Part shown: piece by piece, positions 36,541 through 46,040 of the stretch
How the letters are laid out: every line of letters begins with the position of its first letter
How positions within the stretch are numbered: position 1 is the first letter of the stretch
Assembly: GCA_902572695.1 (NCBI GenBank)
Contig: CACGGZ010000003.1
Coordinates: 1-49,303, forward strand
Length of the DNA stretch: 49,303 bases
Direction of reading: 5' to 3'
DNA from: an uncultured Pelagibacteraceae bacterium
GTDB lineage: Bacteria > Pseudomonadota > Alphaproteobacteria > Pelagibacterales > Pelagibacteraceae
The notes under the pieces: generated by a model
Databases searched by the model: none
Seen by the model: only the letters and a program-made list of their open reading frames with translations
What the model was told of the DNA's origin: nothing
Program-made: the position numbers and the translations under genes

Positions 36541-37152
36541 ATGAGTATAGAAATCAAAATAAGCAAAACCCCAATAAAATATAAATATGCAATGAAATTA
36601 CTTGAAAAAAGAGTAAATGATATAAAAAATAGGAAGGCATCAGATTTATTGTGGTTGCTAGAGCATCCTAAAATTTATACCAAAGGAATCAGAGGTTCCG
36701 ATAATGATATTATTGATAAAAATATCGAAGTAATCTCTACAAATCGTGGTGGAAAAATTACCCTTCATAATCCAGGTCAAAAAATTATATATTTTGTCAT
36801 TGACCTTAATAAAAAGAAAAAAGATATTAGAAATTTCGTTCAAATTATTGAGAAAAGTATTATTCAATTTTTAAAGTTATACGATATTAAGGGCAAACCA
36901 AATAGAAAAAATATTGGTATTTGGGTAGATAAAAAAAAAATTGCTGCAATTGGTATTAAAGTAAAAAAATGGATTGCTTACCATGGGTGTTCAATTAATA
37001 TAAACAATAATCTTGAGGATTATTTAAAGATAAATCCTTGCGGTTTAAAAAATCAAGATGTTACGTCCGTCTCAAAAATTTCAAAAAAAAAAATTAAAAA
37101 TTTAAACGATAAACTAATAAAAATATTTATTAAAAATCTAAGTAATATCTAG
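36541..37152 (+). CDS. lipB: Octanoyl-(ACP) protein transferase LipB
   Basis: LipB moves octanoyl from ACP to lipoyl-domain lysines, the first step of lipoate synthesis. The 203-residue protein has the family block STNRGGKITLHNPGQKIIY (canonical RGGxxTYHGPGQ). The lysine segment KKIAAIGIKVKKWIAYHGCSINI follows, and the catalytic cysteine is in INPCGLKNQDVTSV (C167). Two usually conserved residues of the first block differ (Y to L, G to N), but the catalytic Lys/Cys pair is intact. Overlaps the following minus-strand gene tail-to-tail by 4 bases. Confidence 0.92.
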   Translation: MSIEIKISKTPIKYKYAMKLLEKRVNDIKNRKASDLLWLLEHPKIYTKGIRGSDNDIIDKNIEVISTNRGGKITLHNPGQKIIYFVIDLNKKKKDIRNFVQIIEKSIIQFLKLYDIKGKPNRKNIGIWVDKKKIAAIGIKVKKWIAYHGCSININNNLEDYLKINPCGLKNQDVTSVSKISKKKIKNLNDKLIKIFIKNLSNI

Positions 37153-38045
37153 ATATTTTTTTTTATAAATTCCTCAAATGATTTATCGTATGGTGCTTTA
37201 AAATTATATTTAATATCATTTATTTTAAATTTCAATTTATAAGCGTGTAACATTAATCTTTGTTTTGAACTGTTTCTTTTGGTAATATTATATTTAGCAT
37301 CACCCACAACTGAGTTGCCAATATTAAAAAGCTGTTTTCTTAATTGATGTTTTCTACCAGTGATAGGATTTAACTCGCTTAAAGTATATTTTTCATTTTT
37401 TTTTAATATCTTTATATTAGTGAATGCGCTCTGGGAAAATTTTTTTTTATTTTCGTAGTAAATAAGTTCGTCTTTTAAATTTTTTATTGAATTATCTATG
37501 CTACCATTTGAAATTGCTAAATAGGTTTTGTGTATTTTTCTTAAACGAAATAGTGATGTTAAAAGTTGAGCGTACTCTCGATTTTTTGCTATCATTAATA
37601 AACCAGACGTATCTTTATCTATTCTATGTACGATAAAAGGTTTTTGGTTATCAAAAAATTTAGTATTTTTCAGTATATCTATTAAATTTTTTGGTGATTT
37701 CGTTCCTGATTGAACAGCTAAACCGCAAGGCTTGTTAATTACAATAAAATTTTCATTATCCTCTAATACTAAACTTGAAAGACTAGATTTCTCTTTTTTG
37801 CTTGCCTTATATTGAAATTTTTCATCTTTAACTTTATTCTTAAACTTATCAATATCATAAACTTCAACCAAATCACCATCTTTGAGTCTATAAGATGATT
37901 TAACTTTTTTTCTGTTAACTTTTATTTTATTTTTTCTAATTAATTTCTCAATTAAAGATTGGGGTAGATTTTTTACAGTAAATTTAAACCACTTGTCTAA
38001 TCTACTGTTCGAATAATCGCTATCTATTAGAAATTTCTTTTCCAT
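37149..38045 (-). CDS. RluA/RluC-family 23S rRNA pseudouridine synthase
   Basis: The 298-residue protein has an N-terminal S4 RNA-binding domain (SRLDKWFKFTVKNLPQSLIEKLIRKNKIKVN) and the RluA-type catalytic signature PFIVHRIDKDTSGLLMIAKN with its aspartate. LNPITGRKHQLRKQL follows. The S4 domain and length fit RluC or RluD; I cannot decide which. I use the ATG at 38045 rather than the GTG one codon upstream. It sits 11 bases after rplQ and so may be read from the ribosomal operon, which would match ribosomal supply with rRNA modification. Confidence 0.9.
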   Translation of the reverse strand: MEKKFLIDSDYSNSRLDKWFKFTVKNLPQSLIEKLIRKNKIKVNRKKVKSSYRLKDGDLVEVYDIDKFKNKVKDEKFQYKASKKEKSSLSSLVLEDNENFIVINKPCGLAVQSGTKSPKNLIDILKNTKFFDNQKPFIVHRIDKDTSGLLMIAKNREYAQLLTSLFRLRKIHKTYLAISNGSIDNSIKNLKDELIYYENKKKFSQSAFTNIKILKKNEKYTLSELNPITGRKHQLRKQLFNIGNSVVGDAKYNITKRNSSKQRLMLHAYKLKFKINDIKYNFKAPYDKSFEEFIKKNI

Positions 38046-38056
38046 CACAGCTTAAT

Positions 38057-38497
38057 TTATTTTATAGCTGCTTTTTCCTCGGTTTGATCTTTTTTTTTAT
38101 TTTGAATTTTTTTTGGTTTATCAATCTTTTTTGCTTCAATATTTCTGTCTACCAATTCTATAACTGCCATAGGCGCATCATCTCCAGTTCTAAAACCTGC
38201 TTTTAAAACTCTGCAGTAGCCACCTTTTCTATTGCTATATCTTTTTGACAATTCACCAAAAACTTTTTTTACAGAGTCATCATTTTGTAATTGTGAAAAA
38301 AGCCTCTTTTTATTACTTAAAAGATTTTTTTTTCCTATCGTAATAACTTTGTCGATTTTTGGTTTTAGTTCTTTAGCTTTTGGCAAAGTAGTTATTAATT
38401 GCTCATATTTTATTAAAGAATTGAGCATATTTTTAAAAAGAGCTTTTCTATGTTCAGATGTTCTATTAAGTTTTCGATATCCTAGATTGTGTCTCAT
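38057..38497 (-). CDS. rplQ: 50S ribosomal protein L17
   Basis: L17 lies near the peptide exit tunnel. The protein begins MRHNLGYRKLNRTSEHRKALFKNML, the L17 signature, and has LITTLPKAKELKPKIDKVITIGKK. At 146 residues it exceeds E. coli L17 (127) by a C-terminal basic/charged tail (KKIDKPKKIQNKKKDQTEEKAAIK). Last ribosomal gene of the rpsM-rpsK-rpoA-rplQ group, directly after rpoA. Confidence 0.97.
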   Translation of the reverse strand: MRHNLGYRKLNRTSEHRKALFKNMLNSLIKYEQLITTLPKAKELKPKIDKVITIGKKNLLSNKKRLFSQLQNDDSVKKVFGELSKRYSNRKGGYCRVLKAGFRTGDDAPMAVIELVDRNIEAKKIDKPKKIQNKKKDQTEEKAAIK

Positions 38498-39532
38498 TTA
38501 ATAATTGCTTTCCTCAAGTTTTTTTGACATTTCAGCTATATTGTCTGGTGGCCAATTTGGTATCTCCATACCTAAATAAAGAGACATTGTGCTTAAAACC
38601 TCTTTAATCTCATTGAGTGATTTTCTCCCAAAATTTGGTGTTCTTAACATTTCTGGCTCTGTCTTTTGAACAAGATCTCCAATGTAAATAATATTATCAT
38701 TTTTTAAACAATTCATTGATCTTACAGATAATTCAAGTTCCTCAACTCTTTTTAATAGATTTTTATTAAACTCTGGTTCCGCTGATTTAACTTCTTGTTT
38801 TATTTCTTTAGGATCCTCAAAATTTATAAACATAGACAGCTGATCTTGAAAAATTCTTGCAGAATATGCGATTGCATCCTCTGCATTTATTGTTCCATTA
38901 GTTTCAACGGTCATAATAAGTTTATCATAATCAAGAGCACTTCCAGCCCTTGTATTTTCTACTGAAAAAGAAACTTTTTTTACAGGACTAAAAAGAGAGT
39001 CAACTGTTATTAAACCAAGAGGACTGTCCTCTTTTTTGTTTTGTTCGGATGGGACATATCCTTTTCCAGTATTAACAAATAACTCCATATGAAAATTTGT
39101 ATTTTCATCTACGTTGCAAATAGTTTGCTCAGGATTTATAATTTCTATTTCTGGTACTAAAGTAATATCTTTTGCTTTAACCTCTTTAGGACCTTTGGCA
39201 TCTAAAATTATCTTTTTAGGAGAATTTGTTGAAGATTTAAGTGCTAAATTTTTTACATTTAAAACAATATCAGTTACATCTTCTCTAACACCTTTGATAG
39301 ATGAAAATTCATGAAGAACACCGTCAATTTGGATTCCCGTTACTGCTGCGCCCTGTATTGACGATAAAAGAATTCTTCTTAAAGTGTTTCCAATAGTTTG
39401 GCCAAACCCTTTTTCTAGAGGTTCAGCAATCACTTTTGCAATAGATTTATTTTCATTACTTGTAATGTTAAGTTTATTGGGTTTAATTAGTGCTTTCCAA
39501 TTTTTATCTATATTTGTTTGACCAGTTTGCAT
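38498..39532 (-). CDS. rpoA: RNA polymerase alpha subunit
   Basis: RpoA scaffolds RNA polymerase assembly and contacts promoter UP elements. The 344-residue protein has the N-terminal dimerisation domain ([43 protein letters not shown]). The C-terminal domain carries the DNA-binding helix-hairpin-helix ([38 protein letters not shown]). Both domains are complete. No rpoZ (omega subunit) gene is found in the window. Lies between rpsK and rplQ, as in most bacteria. Confidence 0.98.
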   Translation of the reverse strand: MQTGQTNIDKNWKALIKPNKLNITSNENKSIAKVIAEPLEKGFGQTIGNTLRRILLSSIQGAAVTGIQIDGVLHEFSSIKGVREDVTDIVLNVKNLALKSSTNSPKKIILDAKGPKEVKAKDITLVPEIEIINPEQTICNVDENTNFHMELFVNTGKGYVPSEQNKKEDSPLGLITVDSLFSPVKKVSFSVENTRAGSALDYDKLIMTVETNGTINAEDAIAYSARIFQDQLSMFINFEDPKEIKQEVKSAEPEFNKNLLKRVEELELSVRSMNCLKNDNIIYIGDLVQKTEPEMLRTPNFGRKSLNEIKEVLSTMSLYLGMEIPNWPPDNIAEMSKKLEESNY

Positions 39533-39988
39533 TTATACTCTCCTTTTTTTTGGTGGCCTGGTACCATTATGTGGCATTGGCGTGGTATCTTTAATTGATA
39601 AAATTTTAAAACCTTTCGATTGTAAAGCTCTTAAAGCTGTTTCTCTTCCTGATCCAGGGCCTTTAACCTGAACTACTAATGTTCTTAGACCTTGCTCATA
39701 AGCTTTAGAACCAGCATCTTCAGCTGCAATTTGAGCAGCATAAGGAGTCGATTTTCTCGATCCTTTAAAACCTTTCGAACCCGCAGAGGACCAAGAAACA
39801 ACATTCCCATTATCATCTGCGATAGAAACTATAGTATTATTAAAAGTTGAATTTACAAAAGCTATCCCTGAACTTATTTCTCTTTTTATTTTCTTTTTTT
39901 TTGGTTTGGTAAACTTTTTCTCTTCAGCGGAAGTCTCTATATTATCAACTTTTTTTTTAATATTATCTTTATTTTCTTTTTTCGTCAT
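39533..39988 (-). CDS. rpsK: 30S ribosomal protein S11
   Basis: S11 forms part of the 30S platform. The core [40 protein letters not shown] and the C-terminal [16 protein letters not shown] are fully conserved. At 151 residues it carries a lysine-rich N-terminal extension of about 25 residues ([18 protein letters not shown]...) compared with the usual 129. One base separates it from rpsM. Confidence 0.98.
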   Translation of the reverse strand: MTKKENKDNIKKKVDNIETSAEEKKFTKPKKKKIKREISSGIAFVNSTFNNTIVSIADDNGNVVSWSSAGSKGFKGSRKSTPYAAQIAAEDAGSKAYEQGLRTLVVQVKGPGSGRETALRALQSKGFKILSIKDTTPMPHNGTRPPKKRRV

Positions 39989-40372
39989 TTATTTCTTAAG
40001 TGGTGTAAGTTTTTTTCCAGCTATAGCTATTGCTTTACCTTTTCTTGTTCTTGCATTGCAATGCGTTCTTTGACCTCTCACTGGTAGTTTTTTTTTATGC
40101 CTTGAGCCTCTGTAACTAGCTAAATCAACTAAACGTTTAATGTTCATAGATGTTTCTCGTCTAAGATCTCCCTCAACTTTATAATTACCATCTATAAATT
40201 CTCTGATTTTTAAAACTTGTTCCTCTGTCAGCTCATTCACTCTTAATTCATTTTTTATATTTAATTCTTTACAAATTTTTTTAGCTGTGAATAACCCTAT
40301 GCCATGGATGTATGTTAAAGCTACGGGCACTACTTTATTTTGTGGAATGTTTATTCCTGCTATACGAGCCAT
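39989..40372 (-). CDS. rpsM: 30S ribosomal protein S13
   Basis: S13 sits in the 30S head and contacts the P-site t[29 protein letters not shown] and the basic C-terminus [19 protein letters not shown] are the family marks; 127 residues is close to normal. It starts a new transcription unit 60 bp after adk, with its own predicted promoter. Confidence 0.98.
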   Translation of the reverse strand: MARIAGINIPQNKVVPVALTYIHGIGLFTAKKICKELNIKNELRVNELTEEQVLKIREFIDGNYKVEGDLRRETSMNIKRLVDLASYRGSRHKKKLPVRGQRTHCNARTRKGKAIAIAGKKLTPLKK

Positions 40373-40402
40373 AATTTAAGGGTCTTTTAATTTTTAGCGC
40401 TA

Positions 40403-40430
40403 TTTATATGTTCTTATTATGTTAAGTCAA
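40403..40430 (-). promoter_or_regulatory. Predicted promoter for rpsM-rpsK-rpoA-rplQ
   Basis: On the minus strand TTGACT (40425-40430) and TATAAA (40403-40408) are spaced by 16 bases, in the only gap of note (60 bp) of the ribosomal block. The predicted start near 40396 leaves a leader of about 25 bases with AGACC but no strong Shine-Dalgarno. Read-through from adk remains possible because no terminator hairpin is visible. Confidence 0.6.
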
Positions 40431-40432
40431 CC

Positions 40433-40999
40433 CTATTTAACGTCAATAATATCGCTAATTTCTTTATTTATTTGATCTATCGACCTCTCTCCATCTATCT
40501 CTTTTAAGATATTCAATTTTTTATAATATTCAATTACTGGCTCTGTTGAGTCTTCATAAGTTTTGTATCTCTTTACAGCTGTTGCTTCATTGTCATCAGC
40601 TCTTTTTTCTAAGGTTTGTCGCTCTAAAATTCTTTTTTTTATAGTTTCGAGAGATACAGATAATTTTAATACTAAATCAATTTTTTGTTTATCGTCGCTT
40701 AGAATTTTTTCCAAAATCTTAACTTGAGATAAATTTCTTGGATAACCATCAAATATGATACGTTTTTTGTATTCACTCATTGTAACAATATTTTTAATCA
40801 AAGTGCTCACTATATCATCTGAAACTAAAGACCCTTTATTAACAATTGCTGATATTTTTTCGCCAAGTGGCGACTTTTTTTCAATTTCACTTCTTAAAAG
40901 ATTACCAGTTGATAAATGAAAAAGATTATATCTTTTTACAATAAAATCTGACTGAGTACCTTTTCCAGCTCCAGGTGGACCAAAAATTATAATATTCAT
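40433..40999 (-). CDS. adk: Adenylate kinase
   Basis: Adk equilibrates AMP, ADP and ATP. The P-loop IIIFGPPGAGKGTQSDFIVKRY begins the protein; LSTGNLLRSEI and the AMP/lid marker IIFDGYPRNLSQVKIL follow. At 188 residues it is the short form: the lid is a brief RADDN-containing loop without zinc-binding cysteines. Its position directly after secY is the standard arrangement. Confidence 0.97.
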   Translation of the reverse strand: MNIIIFGPPGAGKGTQSDFIVKRYNLFHLSTGNLLRSEIEKKSPLGEKISAIVNKGSLVSDDIVSTLIKNIVTMSEYKKRIIFDGYPRNLSQVKILEKILSDDKQKIDLVLKLSVSLETIKKRILERQTLEKRADDNEATAVKRYKTYEDSTEPVIEYYKKLNILKEIDGERSIDQINKEISDIIDVK

Positions 41000-41001
41000 T
41001 A

Positions 41002-42303
41002 TTACTTATTGAATTTAGTTTTTCTTATTAATGATTCGTATTGAGAGCTCATTAATCTTGTTTGTACTTGGGTAACTGTATCCATAGCCACAACAACAAC
41101 AATCAATATTGAAGTACCACCTAAATAGAAAGGTATAGGATATTTCGCAATCAAAAATTCTGGTAGAAGACAAACAAATGTTAAATACATAGAACCAATT
41201 GTAGTGAGCCTAATAAGAATAGTCTCTATATATTCTGCACTTCTCTCACCAGGTCTAATTCCAGGTATGTATCCTCCGTATTTCCTTAAATTTTCCGCTG
41301 TCTCTTTAGGATTAAAAACTATTGAGGTATAAAAAAAAGAAAAGAATATTATTCCACTGGCGTAGAGGAGCATGTATAAAGGTTGTCCTTGTGTAAACAT
41401 GGATGAAATTTTCAAAAAATTATCTGAGTCGGAAAAACCAAAATTTGAAAGAGTAATAGGTAACAATAAAAGAGCGGAAGCAAATATCGCTGGAATAACA
41501 CCTGCAGTGTTTATTTTTAAAGGTAAATGGGAAGACTCTCCACCATAAATTTTATTGCCAACTTGTCTTTTGGGATAATTTATAAGAATTTTTCTAAATG
41601 CTCTTTCAAAAAAAACTATGAAAAGGACTGTCAATATTACTAATATAAAAATCCCTACTATCATAGTTGCTGATAAAGCCCCTGTTCGACCTAATTCGAA
41701 AGTAGAGGCTAAAGCTCTAGGAATCTCAGCAACAATACCTGAGAAAATTATAAGGGATATTCCGTTTCCAACTCCTCTTAAGGTAATTTGCTCACCTAAC
41801 CACATTAAAAAAGTTGTTCCAGCAGTCAATGAAACCATTGTTATAAGTCTAAAATTTAAACCTGGGTCTACAACAATATTCCCTGCATTTTCCAAACCAA
41901 CTGCTACACCATAAGACTGAAAGATAGCAATTAAAACCGTTCCGTATCTTGTTATTTGAGTAATTTTTTTTCTTCCTATTTCACCTTGTTCTTTGAGGTT
42001 TTTGAAATATTGAGAAACTCCAGTCAATAATTGTACTATAATTGATGCTGATATATATGGCATGATACCTAAAGCAAAAATAGCCATTCTCGTAACAGCT
42101 CCGCCTGAAAACATATTAAACATTCCAAGCAAGCCTTGTTGAGAGGTTGACATTATGTTTTTAAGAGCCTCAGGATCTATACCATTTAGGGGTATATAAG
42201 TCCCTATTCGATAAATAATTAAAATACCTATAGTGAAAAAAATTCTGTTTTTAAGATCTGATGCTTGGCTAAATGCTCCTGGAGCTATACTTTCACTAGA
42301 CAT
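41002..42303 (-). CDS. secY: Protein translocase subunit SecY
   Basis: SecY is the channel of the general secretion pathway. The 433-residue protein has ten membrane segments. Family marks include FMLNMFSGGA-like GLLGMFNMFSGGAVTRMAIFALGIMPYISASIIVQLL, the cytoplasmic loop ending PKRQVGNKIYGGESSHLPLKINTAGVIPAIFAS, and GGYIPGIRPGERSAEYIETILIRLT. All are in the order expected. It lies between rplO and adk in the spc-type operon. Confidence 0.98.
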   Translation of the reverse strand: MSSESIAPGAFSQASDLKNRIFFTIGILIIYRIGTYIPLNGIDPEALKNIMSTSQQGLLGMFNMFSGGAVTRMAIFALGIMPYISASIIVQLLTGVSQYFKNLKEQGEIGRKKITQITRYGTVLIAIFQSYGVAVGLENAGNIVVDPGLNFRLITMVSLTAGTTFLMWLGEQITLRGVGNGISLIIFSGIVAEIPRALASTFELGRTGALSATMIVGIFILVILTVLFIVFFERAFRKILINYPKRQVGNKIYGGESSHLPLKINTAGVIPAIFASALLLLPITLSNFGFSDSDNFLKISSMFTQGQPLYMLLYASGIIFFSFFYTSIVFNPKETAENLRKYGGYIPGIRPGERSAEYIETILIRLTTIGSMYLTFVCLLPEFLIAKYPIPFYLGGTSILIVVVVAMDTVTQVQTRLMSSQYESLIRKTKFNK

Positions 42304-42308
42304 AATAA

Positions 42309-42761
42309 TTAATCTTTAACTAAAGTAAGTTTACCACCAATTTTTTCAATCTTGCTTTTTGCGTTTTTTGAAACGTAATTAGTAGAAATATCAACCTTTG
42401 TTTTCAAATCTCCAGATCCTAAAATTTTTAATTTTGAATACTTTTTATTTATAATTTTCTTAGATATTAAAGACTTAAGATCCAAAGGTTTTTTGGGATC
42501 AATTTTACTTTTTTCACAAAATTTTTGAATATTTGATAAATTTATAGTTGCAATCTTGGACTTAAAAAAATTCTTGAAGCCTCTTTTTGGTAATCTTCTA
42601 TATAAAGGCATTTGACCACCTTCAAAACTTTTAACAGCAACTCCTCTCCTTGATTTTTGTCCTTTGTGTCCTCTTCCAGATGTTTTCCCTTTTGTTGATC
42701 CAATTCCTCTTCCAACTCTTTGTTTTTTTTGATTAGTTTTTACAAGTTCATTAAGTCTCAT
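42309..42761 (-). CDS. rplO: 50S ribosomal protein L15
   Basis: L15 is an early-to-mid assembly protein of the large subunit. KKQRVGRGIGSTKGKTSGRGHKGQKSRRG at the N-terminus and GGQMPLYRRLPKRGFKNFF are diagnostic. Length 150 is normal. It overlaps the rpsE stop by one base; the gene rpmD (L30), usually located between rpsE and rplO, is absent. Confidence 0.97.
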   Translation of the reverse strand: MRLNELVKTNQKKQRVGRGIGSTKGKTSGRGHKGQKSRRGVAVKSFEGGQMPLYRRLPKRGFKNFFKSKIATINLSNIQKFCEKSKIDPKKPLDLKSLISKKIINKKYSKLKILGSGDLKTKVDISTNYVSKNAKSKIEKIGGKLTLVKD

Positions 42762-43264
42762 TATTTACTCTCTCTCTTAGATATAATTTCAGAAATTTTT
42801 TTTCCTCTTATAGTAGAAATTAATTTAGGTGAAGTTTGAGATCTTAAACCTTTAATACATGCTTTTAAAACATTATGTGGATTAGCTGAACCAAGAGATT
42901 TAGCAACTACGTCTTGAATTCCTAAAACTTCACAAGCTGATCTTATCGGTCCACCAGCAATTATACCGGTTCCTGAAGGTGCGGCTCTCATGAATACTTT
43001 GCCAGAGCCATTTTTACCTGTTACATCATGGTGTAGTGTTCTTCCCTCTTTTAACGGAATTTTTATTTGATTCTTTTTAGCTACATCAGTCGCTTTTTTA
43101 ATCGCGTCAGGCACTTGCTTTGATTTTCCTTGTCCTATGCCAATTGAACCTTTTTGGTTTCCAACCACAACTAAAGCAGCAAAACCAAAACGCCTTCCGC
43201 CTTTTACAACTTTGGTAATTCTATTAATTGCAACTAATTTCTCTTTAAATTCACTCTCAGCCAT
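42761..43264 (-). CDS. rpsE: 30S ribosomal protein S5
   Basis: S5 affects decoding accuracy and mRNA entry. [29 protein letters not shown] and VGVGKGKAKEV-like [18 protein letters not shown] identify the RNA-binding domain, followed by [30 protein letters not shown]. Length 167 is standard. It directly precedes rplO with a one-base overlap. Confidence 0.98.
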   Translation of the reverse strand: MAESEFKEKLVAINRITKVVKGGRRFGFAALVVVGNQKGSIGIGQGKSKQVPDAIKKATDVAKKNQIKIPLKEGRTLHHDVTGKNGSGKVFMRAAPSGTGIIAGGPIRSACEVLGIQDVVAKSLGSANPHNVLKACIKGLRSQTSPKLISTIRGKKISEIISKRESK

Positions 43265-43265
43265 A

Positions 43266-43616
43266 TTAGAATTTCATCCCGTTTTTTCTCAGCGAGTCAG
43301 CAAAAGCTTTTATTCTTCCATGATATTTATAACCACCTCTATCAAAATAAACTTTGTCGATCTTTAGATCTTTTGCTCTTTTTGCTAACATTTCTCCAAT
43401 TATATTTGATAACTCCATCTTTTTTTTGTTCTTTGCAACATCTTTTTCGATTGAGGAGGCAGATACAACTGTTTTCATTGATTTATCATCAATAATTTGT
43501 GCTGAAATATTTTTTGATGTTTTAAAAACAGAAATTCTAAATTTTCCAATTTTATTAAATTTTTTAAGTCTTTTTCTATTTCTAATTTTCCTTTTAATTG
43601 TTTTTGATACAGACAT
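43266..43616 (-). CDS. rplR: 50S ribosomal protein L18
   Basis: L18 binds 5S rRNA. The 116-residue protein has a basic N-terminus ([37 protein letters not shown]) and ends with the invariant [27 protein letters not shown]. It is one base after rplF and before rpsE, the canonical position. Confidence 0.97.
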   Translation of the reverse strand: MSVSKTIKRKIRNRKRLKKFNKIGKFRISVFKTSKNISAQIIDDKSMKTVVSASSIEKDVAKNKKKMELSNIIGEMLAKRAKDLKIDKVYFDRGGYKYHGRIKAFADSLRKNGMKF

Positions 43617-43617
43617 C

Positions 43618-44163
43618 TTATTTTTTCTTTCCTTCTTTTCTGAGCACGTATTGATCTCTCTCTTTTATACCTTTTCCCTTGTAAGGTTCAACAGACTTAA
43701 GAGATTTTATTTCTGCTGCAATTTTTGAAACAAGTTCCTTATCTACCCCAGAGATTTTAATAACGGTTTGTTTTTCTACACTAATTTTAATTTCTTTTGG
43801 AATTTTAAAGTTTACATCATGACTAAAACCAAGTTGTAAATTCAAATTTTCACCCTTCAAATTTGCTCTAAATCCAACGCCTGTTAGCTCTAAAGTTTTC
43901 TCGTGTCCTTTTGAAACCCCGTTTACAGCATTATTAATAAGACTTCTGTAGGTGCCCCAAAGAACCGAAGTTTCTTTGTCAACTTTTTTACTAAGTGGAG
44001 AAATTTCAAATTCATTTTTTTCATTAACTTTAGACGAAAAAATTTTATCATCTATTGAAAGCATCTTAGATCCTTTTGGACCCTTCACTGTAATACTAGC
44101 TCCCGCTATGTTAATAGTTGAGTCTTTTGGCAATAATATACTTTTTTTTCCAATTTTAGACAT
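43618..44163 (-). CDS. rplF: 50S ribosomal protein L6
   Basis: L6 lies near the sarcin-ricin loop and the factor-binding site. MSKIGKKSILLPKDSTINIAG and ITVKGPKGS open the protein. The C-terminal RNA-binding signature appears as IKSLKSVEPYKGKGIKERDQYVLRKEGKKK. Length 181 is close to normal. Its ATG shares a base with the rpsH stop. Confidence 0.97.
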   Translation of the reverse strand: MSKIGKKSILLPKDSTINIAGASITVKGPKGSKMLSIDDKIFSSKVNEKNEFEISPLSKKVDKETSVLWGTYRSLINNAVNGVSKGHEKTLELTGVGFRANLKGENLNLQLGFSHDVNFKIPKEIKISVEKQTVIKISGVDKELVSKIAAEIKSLKSVEPYKGKGIKERDQYVLRKEGKKK

Positions 44164-44558
44164 TAAAATACCCTACAAATGATTTCTCCACCTAAATTAT
44201 TTTTTCTCGCCTCTGCGTCCGACATTACGCCCTTCGAAGTAGATAAAATAGCTAATCCAAGGCCATTTTGGATTTTTGGTACACTTAATGCTCTTGAATA
44301 AACTCTTCTTCCAGGTTTTGAAATTCTTTTAATTTCTTTAATAACAGGTAAACCTTCATAATATTTTAAATCAATCTTTAGAGATTGCTTATTATCTTTT
44401 TTATCAATATGATAATTATTAATGTAACCCTCGATTTTTAGAATTTCTAAAATATTTATTCTAAATTTTGAATGAGGTACAACAATAGTATCTAAATTTC
44501 TCATCTGCCCGTTTCTAATTCTCGTAAACATATCTCCAATTGGATCAATCAAACTCAT
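44163..44558 (-). CDS. rpsH: 30S ribosomal protein S8
   Basis: S8 binds the central domain of 16S rRNA and, in E. coli, represses its own operon. DPIGDMFTRIRNGQMRN at the start and KGVMSDAEARKNNLGGEIICRVF at the end are diagnostic; 131 residues is normal. It is 7 bases after rpsN. Confidence 0.97.
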   Translation of the reverse strand: MSLIDPIGDMFTRIRNGQMRNLDTIVVPHSKFRINILEILKIEGYINNYHIDKKDNKQSLKIDLKYYEGLPVIKEIKRISKPGRRVYSRALSVPKIQNGLGLAILSTSKGVMSDAEARKNNLGGEIICRVF

Positions 44559-44565
44559 ATTCCTC

Positions 44566-44871
44566 CTACCAGCTAGATTTTATAATACCAGGTATTTTTC
44601 CTGCTGAAGCCATATCTCTTAAAGCTATCCTGGATATTTTTAATTTTCTGTAAACACCATGGGGTCTACCAGTAATTTCACATCTATTTCTTATTCTAAT
44701 TTTTGATGAATTTTTTGGCAATTTGTTAAGTTTTAATTGCGCTTCAAATCTCTCTGATAACTCCAGTTTTTTATTATTTATTATTTTTTTTAGTGCTTGC
44801 CTTTTTTTCTCGTATCTTTTAGCAAGCTTTATTCTTTTTAAATTTCTCTGTATTGCACTTGTTTTTGCCAT
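44566..44871 (-). CDS. rpsN: 30S ribosomal protein S14 (zinc-free form)
   Basis: S14 is part of the 30S head. The 101-residue length and the absence of CxxC pairs show the long, zinc-independent form. The signature [42 protein letters not shown] is intact. A Shine-Dalgarno-like AGGAG precedes the ATG. Position between rplE and rpsH is standard. Confidence 0.97.
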   Translation of the reverse strand: MAKTSAIQRNLKRIKLAKRYEKKRQALKKIINNKKLELSERFEAQLKLNKLPKNSSKIRIRNRCEITGRPHGVYRKLKISRIALRDMASAGKIPGIIKSSW

Positions 44872-44877
44872 ATCTCC

Positions 44878-45429
44878 TCAATTATTTTTTGTTTTTAAAG
44901 GAAAATTAAATTCTTTTAAAAGTTCTAATGTTCCTTCTTTTGATTTACTGTTAGTTACTATAGTTATATCTAAACCTCTTATTTTTTCGACTTTATCAAA
45001 GTTAACCTCGGGAAAAATGATATGTTCTTTAATACCAAAACTATAATTTCCTGAATTATCTATTCCAGAAGATTTTAATCCTCGAAAATCTTTTATTCTT
45101 GGCAACGCTATATTAACTAATCTGTCAATAAACTCATACATTTTGTCTGATCTTAAAGTCACTTTTAAACCAGCATTTGCTCCCTTTCTAGTTTTAAAAT
45201 TAGAAATTGATTTCTTGAACTTAGTTATTATTGGTCTTTGACCAGCTATCAATGATAAATCTTCTAAACAAACTTTTAATTTTTTACTGTCAAGAGCATC
45301 TTCTCCTAAACCCATATTTAATATAACCTTAATTAACTTTGGAACCTGATGTTTGTTTTTAAAATTAAGTTTACTCATTAATTTAGTAATAATTTCTTTA
45401 TCGTAATTATTTTTTAATCTTGCGGGCAT
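44878..45429 (-). CDS. rplE: 50S ribosomal protein L5
   Basis: L5 binds 5S rRNA and forms an intersubunit bridge. VPKLIKVILNMGLGEDALDSKKL, ITGQRPIITKAK-like IAGQRPIITKFKKSISNFKTRKGANAGLKVTLR, and NYSFGIKEHIIFPEVNFDKVEKIRGLDITIVT are conserved. Length 183 is normal. Overlaps the rplX stop by one base. Confidence 0.98.
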   Translation of the reverse strand: MPARLKNNYDKEIITKLMSKLNFKNKHQVPKLIKVILNMGLGEDALDSKKLKVCLEDLSLIAGQRPIITKFKKSISNFKTRKGANAGLKVTLRSDKMYEFIDRLVNIALPRIKDFRGLKSSGIDNSGNYSFGIKEHIIFPEVNFDKVEKIRGLDITIVTNSKSKEGTLELLKEFNFPLKTKNN

Positions 45430-45671
45430 TATTTTTTAACTTCCTTTTTTTGTACTTTTTTATCAACGTTTTTTATATTTGAAATATGTATAAAATTTTC
45501 TTTAGATATAATTCCTCCCTTATTCTCTTTTGTAGGCTTAAGGTGTTTTTTTATCATGTTGATTGATTTTATTTTTACCGTATTCAACTTTCTGTTTATC
45601 TCTAAAACTTCACCTGTTTTACCTTTATCCTTACCTGTAATAACTTTAACTTGTGTTCCTTTTTTTATCAT
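45429..45671 (-). CDS. rplX: 50S ribosomal protein L24, short form
   Basis: L24 initiates large-subunit assembly. The KOW motif is clear ([32 protein letters not shown]), followed by [30 protein letters not shown]. The protein stops at 80 residues, about 20-25 shorter than usual. It lacks the C-terminal strand (normally RVGFRxxDGKKVR...) and ends in a lysine tail ([11 protein letters not shown]). The next gene starts on the stop codon, so the end is real in this sequence. Confidence 0.95.
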   Translation of the reverse strand: MIKKGTQVKVITGKDKGKTGEVLEINRKLNTVKIKSINMIKKHLKPTKENKGGIISKENFIHISNIKNVDKKVQKKEVKK

Positions 45672-46040
45672 TTAGATAACCTCCGGTGCTAATGATATAA
45701 TTTTTGTATGTCCTTTAAATCTTAATTCTCTTGTAACTGGACCAAATATTCTTGTTCCAATTGGCTCACCTTTCTCATCAGTTAATACAACAGCATTGCT
45801 ATCGAATTGAACTTTAGATCCATCATCTCTAAAAATTTCTTTTTTTGTTCTAACCACTACTGCTTTATGAACTGCACCTTTTTTAACTTTACCCTTTGGT
45901 ATTGCATCCTTTACACTGATAACTATTAAATCTCCGACAGAAGCGTATCTTCGTTTTGATCCTCCTAAAACTTTAATACACTCTACTCTTCTTGCTCCAG
46001 TATTGTCAGCCACCATTAATTCTGTTTGTATTTGTATCAT
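45672..46040 (-). CDS. rplN: 50S ribosomal protein L14
   Basis: L14 forms an intersubunit bridge. [55 protein letters not shown] and [10 protein letters not shown]...[10 protein letters not shown] are strongly conserved. Length 122 is standard. It overlaps rpsQ by an ATGA-type junction and sits before rplX. Confidence 0.98.
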   Translation of the reverse strand: MIQIQTELMVADNTGARRVECIKVLGGSKRRYASVGDLIVISVKDAIPKGKVKKGAVHKAVVVRTKKEIFRDDGSKVQFDSNAVVLTDEKGEPIGTRIFGPVTRELRFKGHTKIISLAPEVI

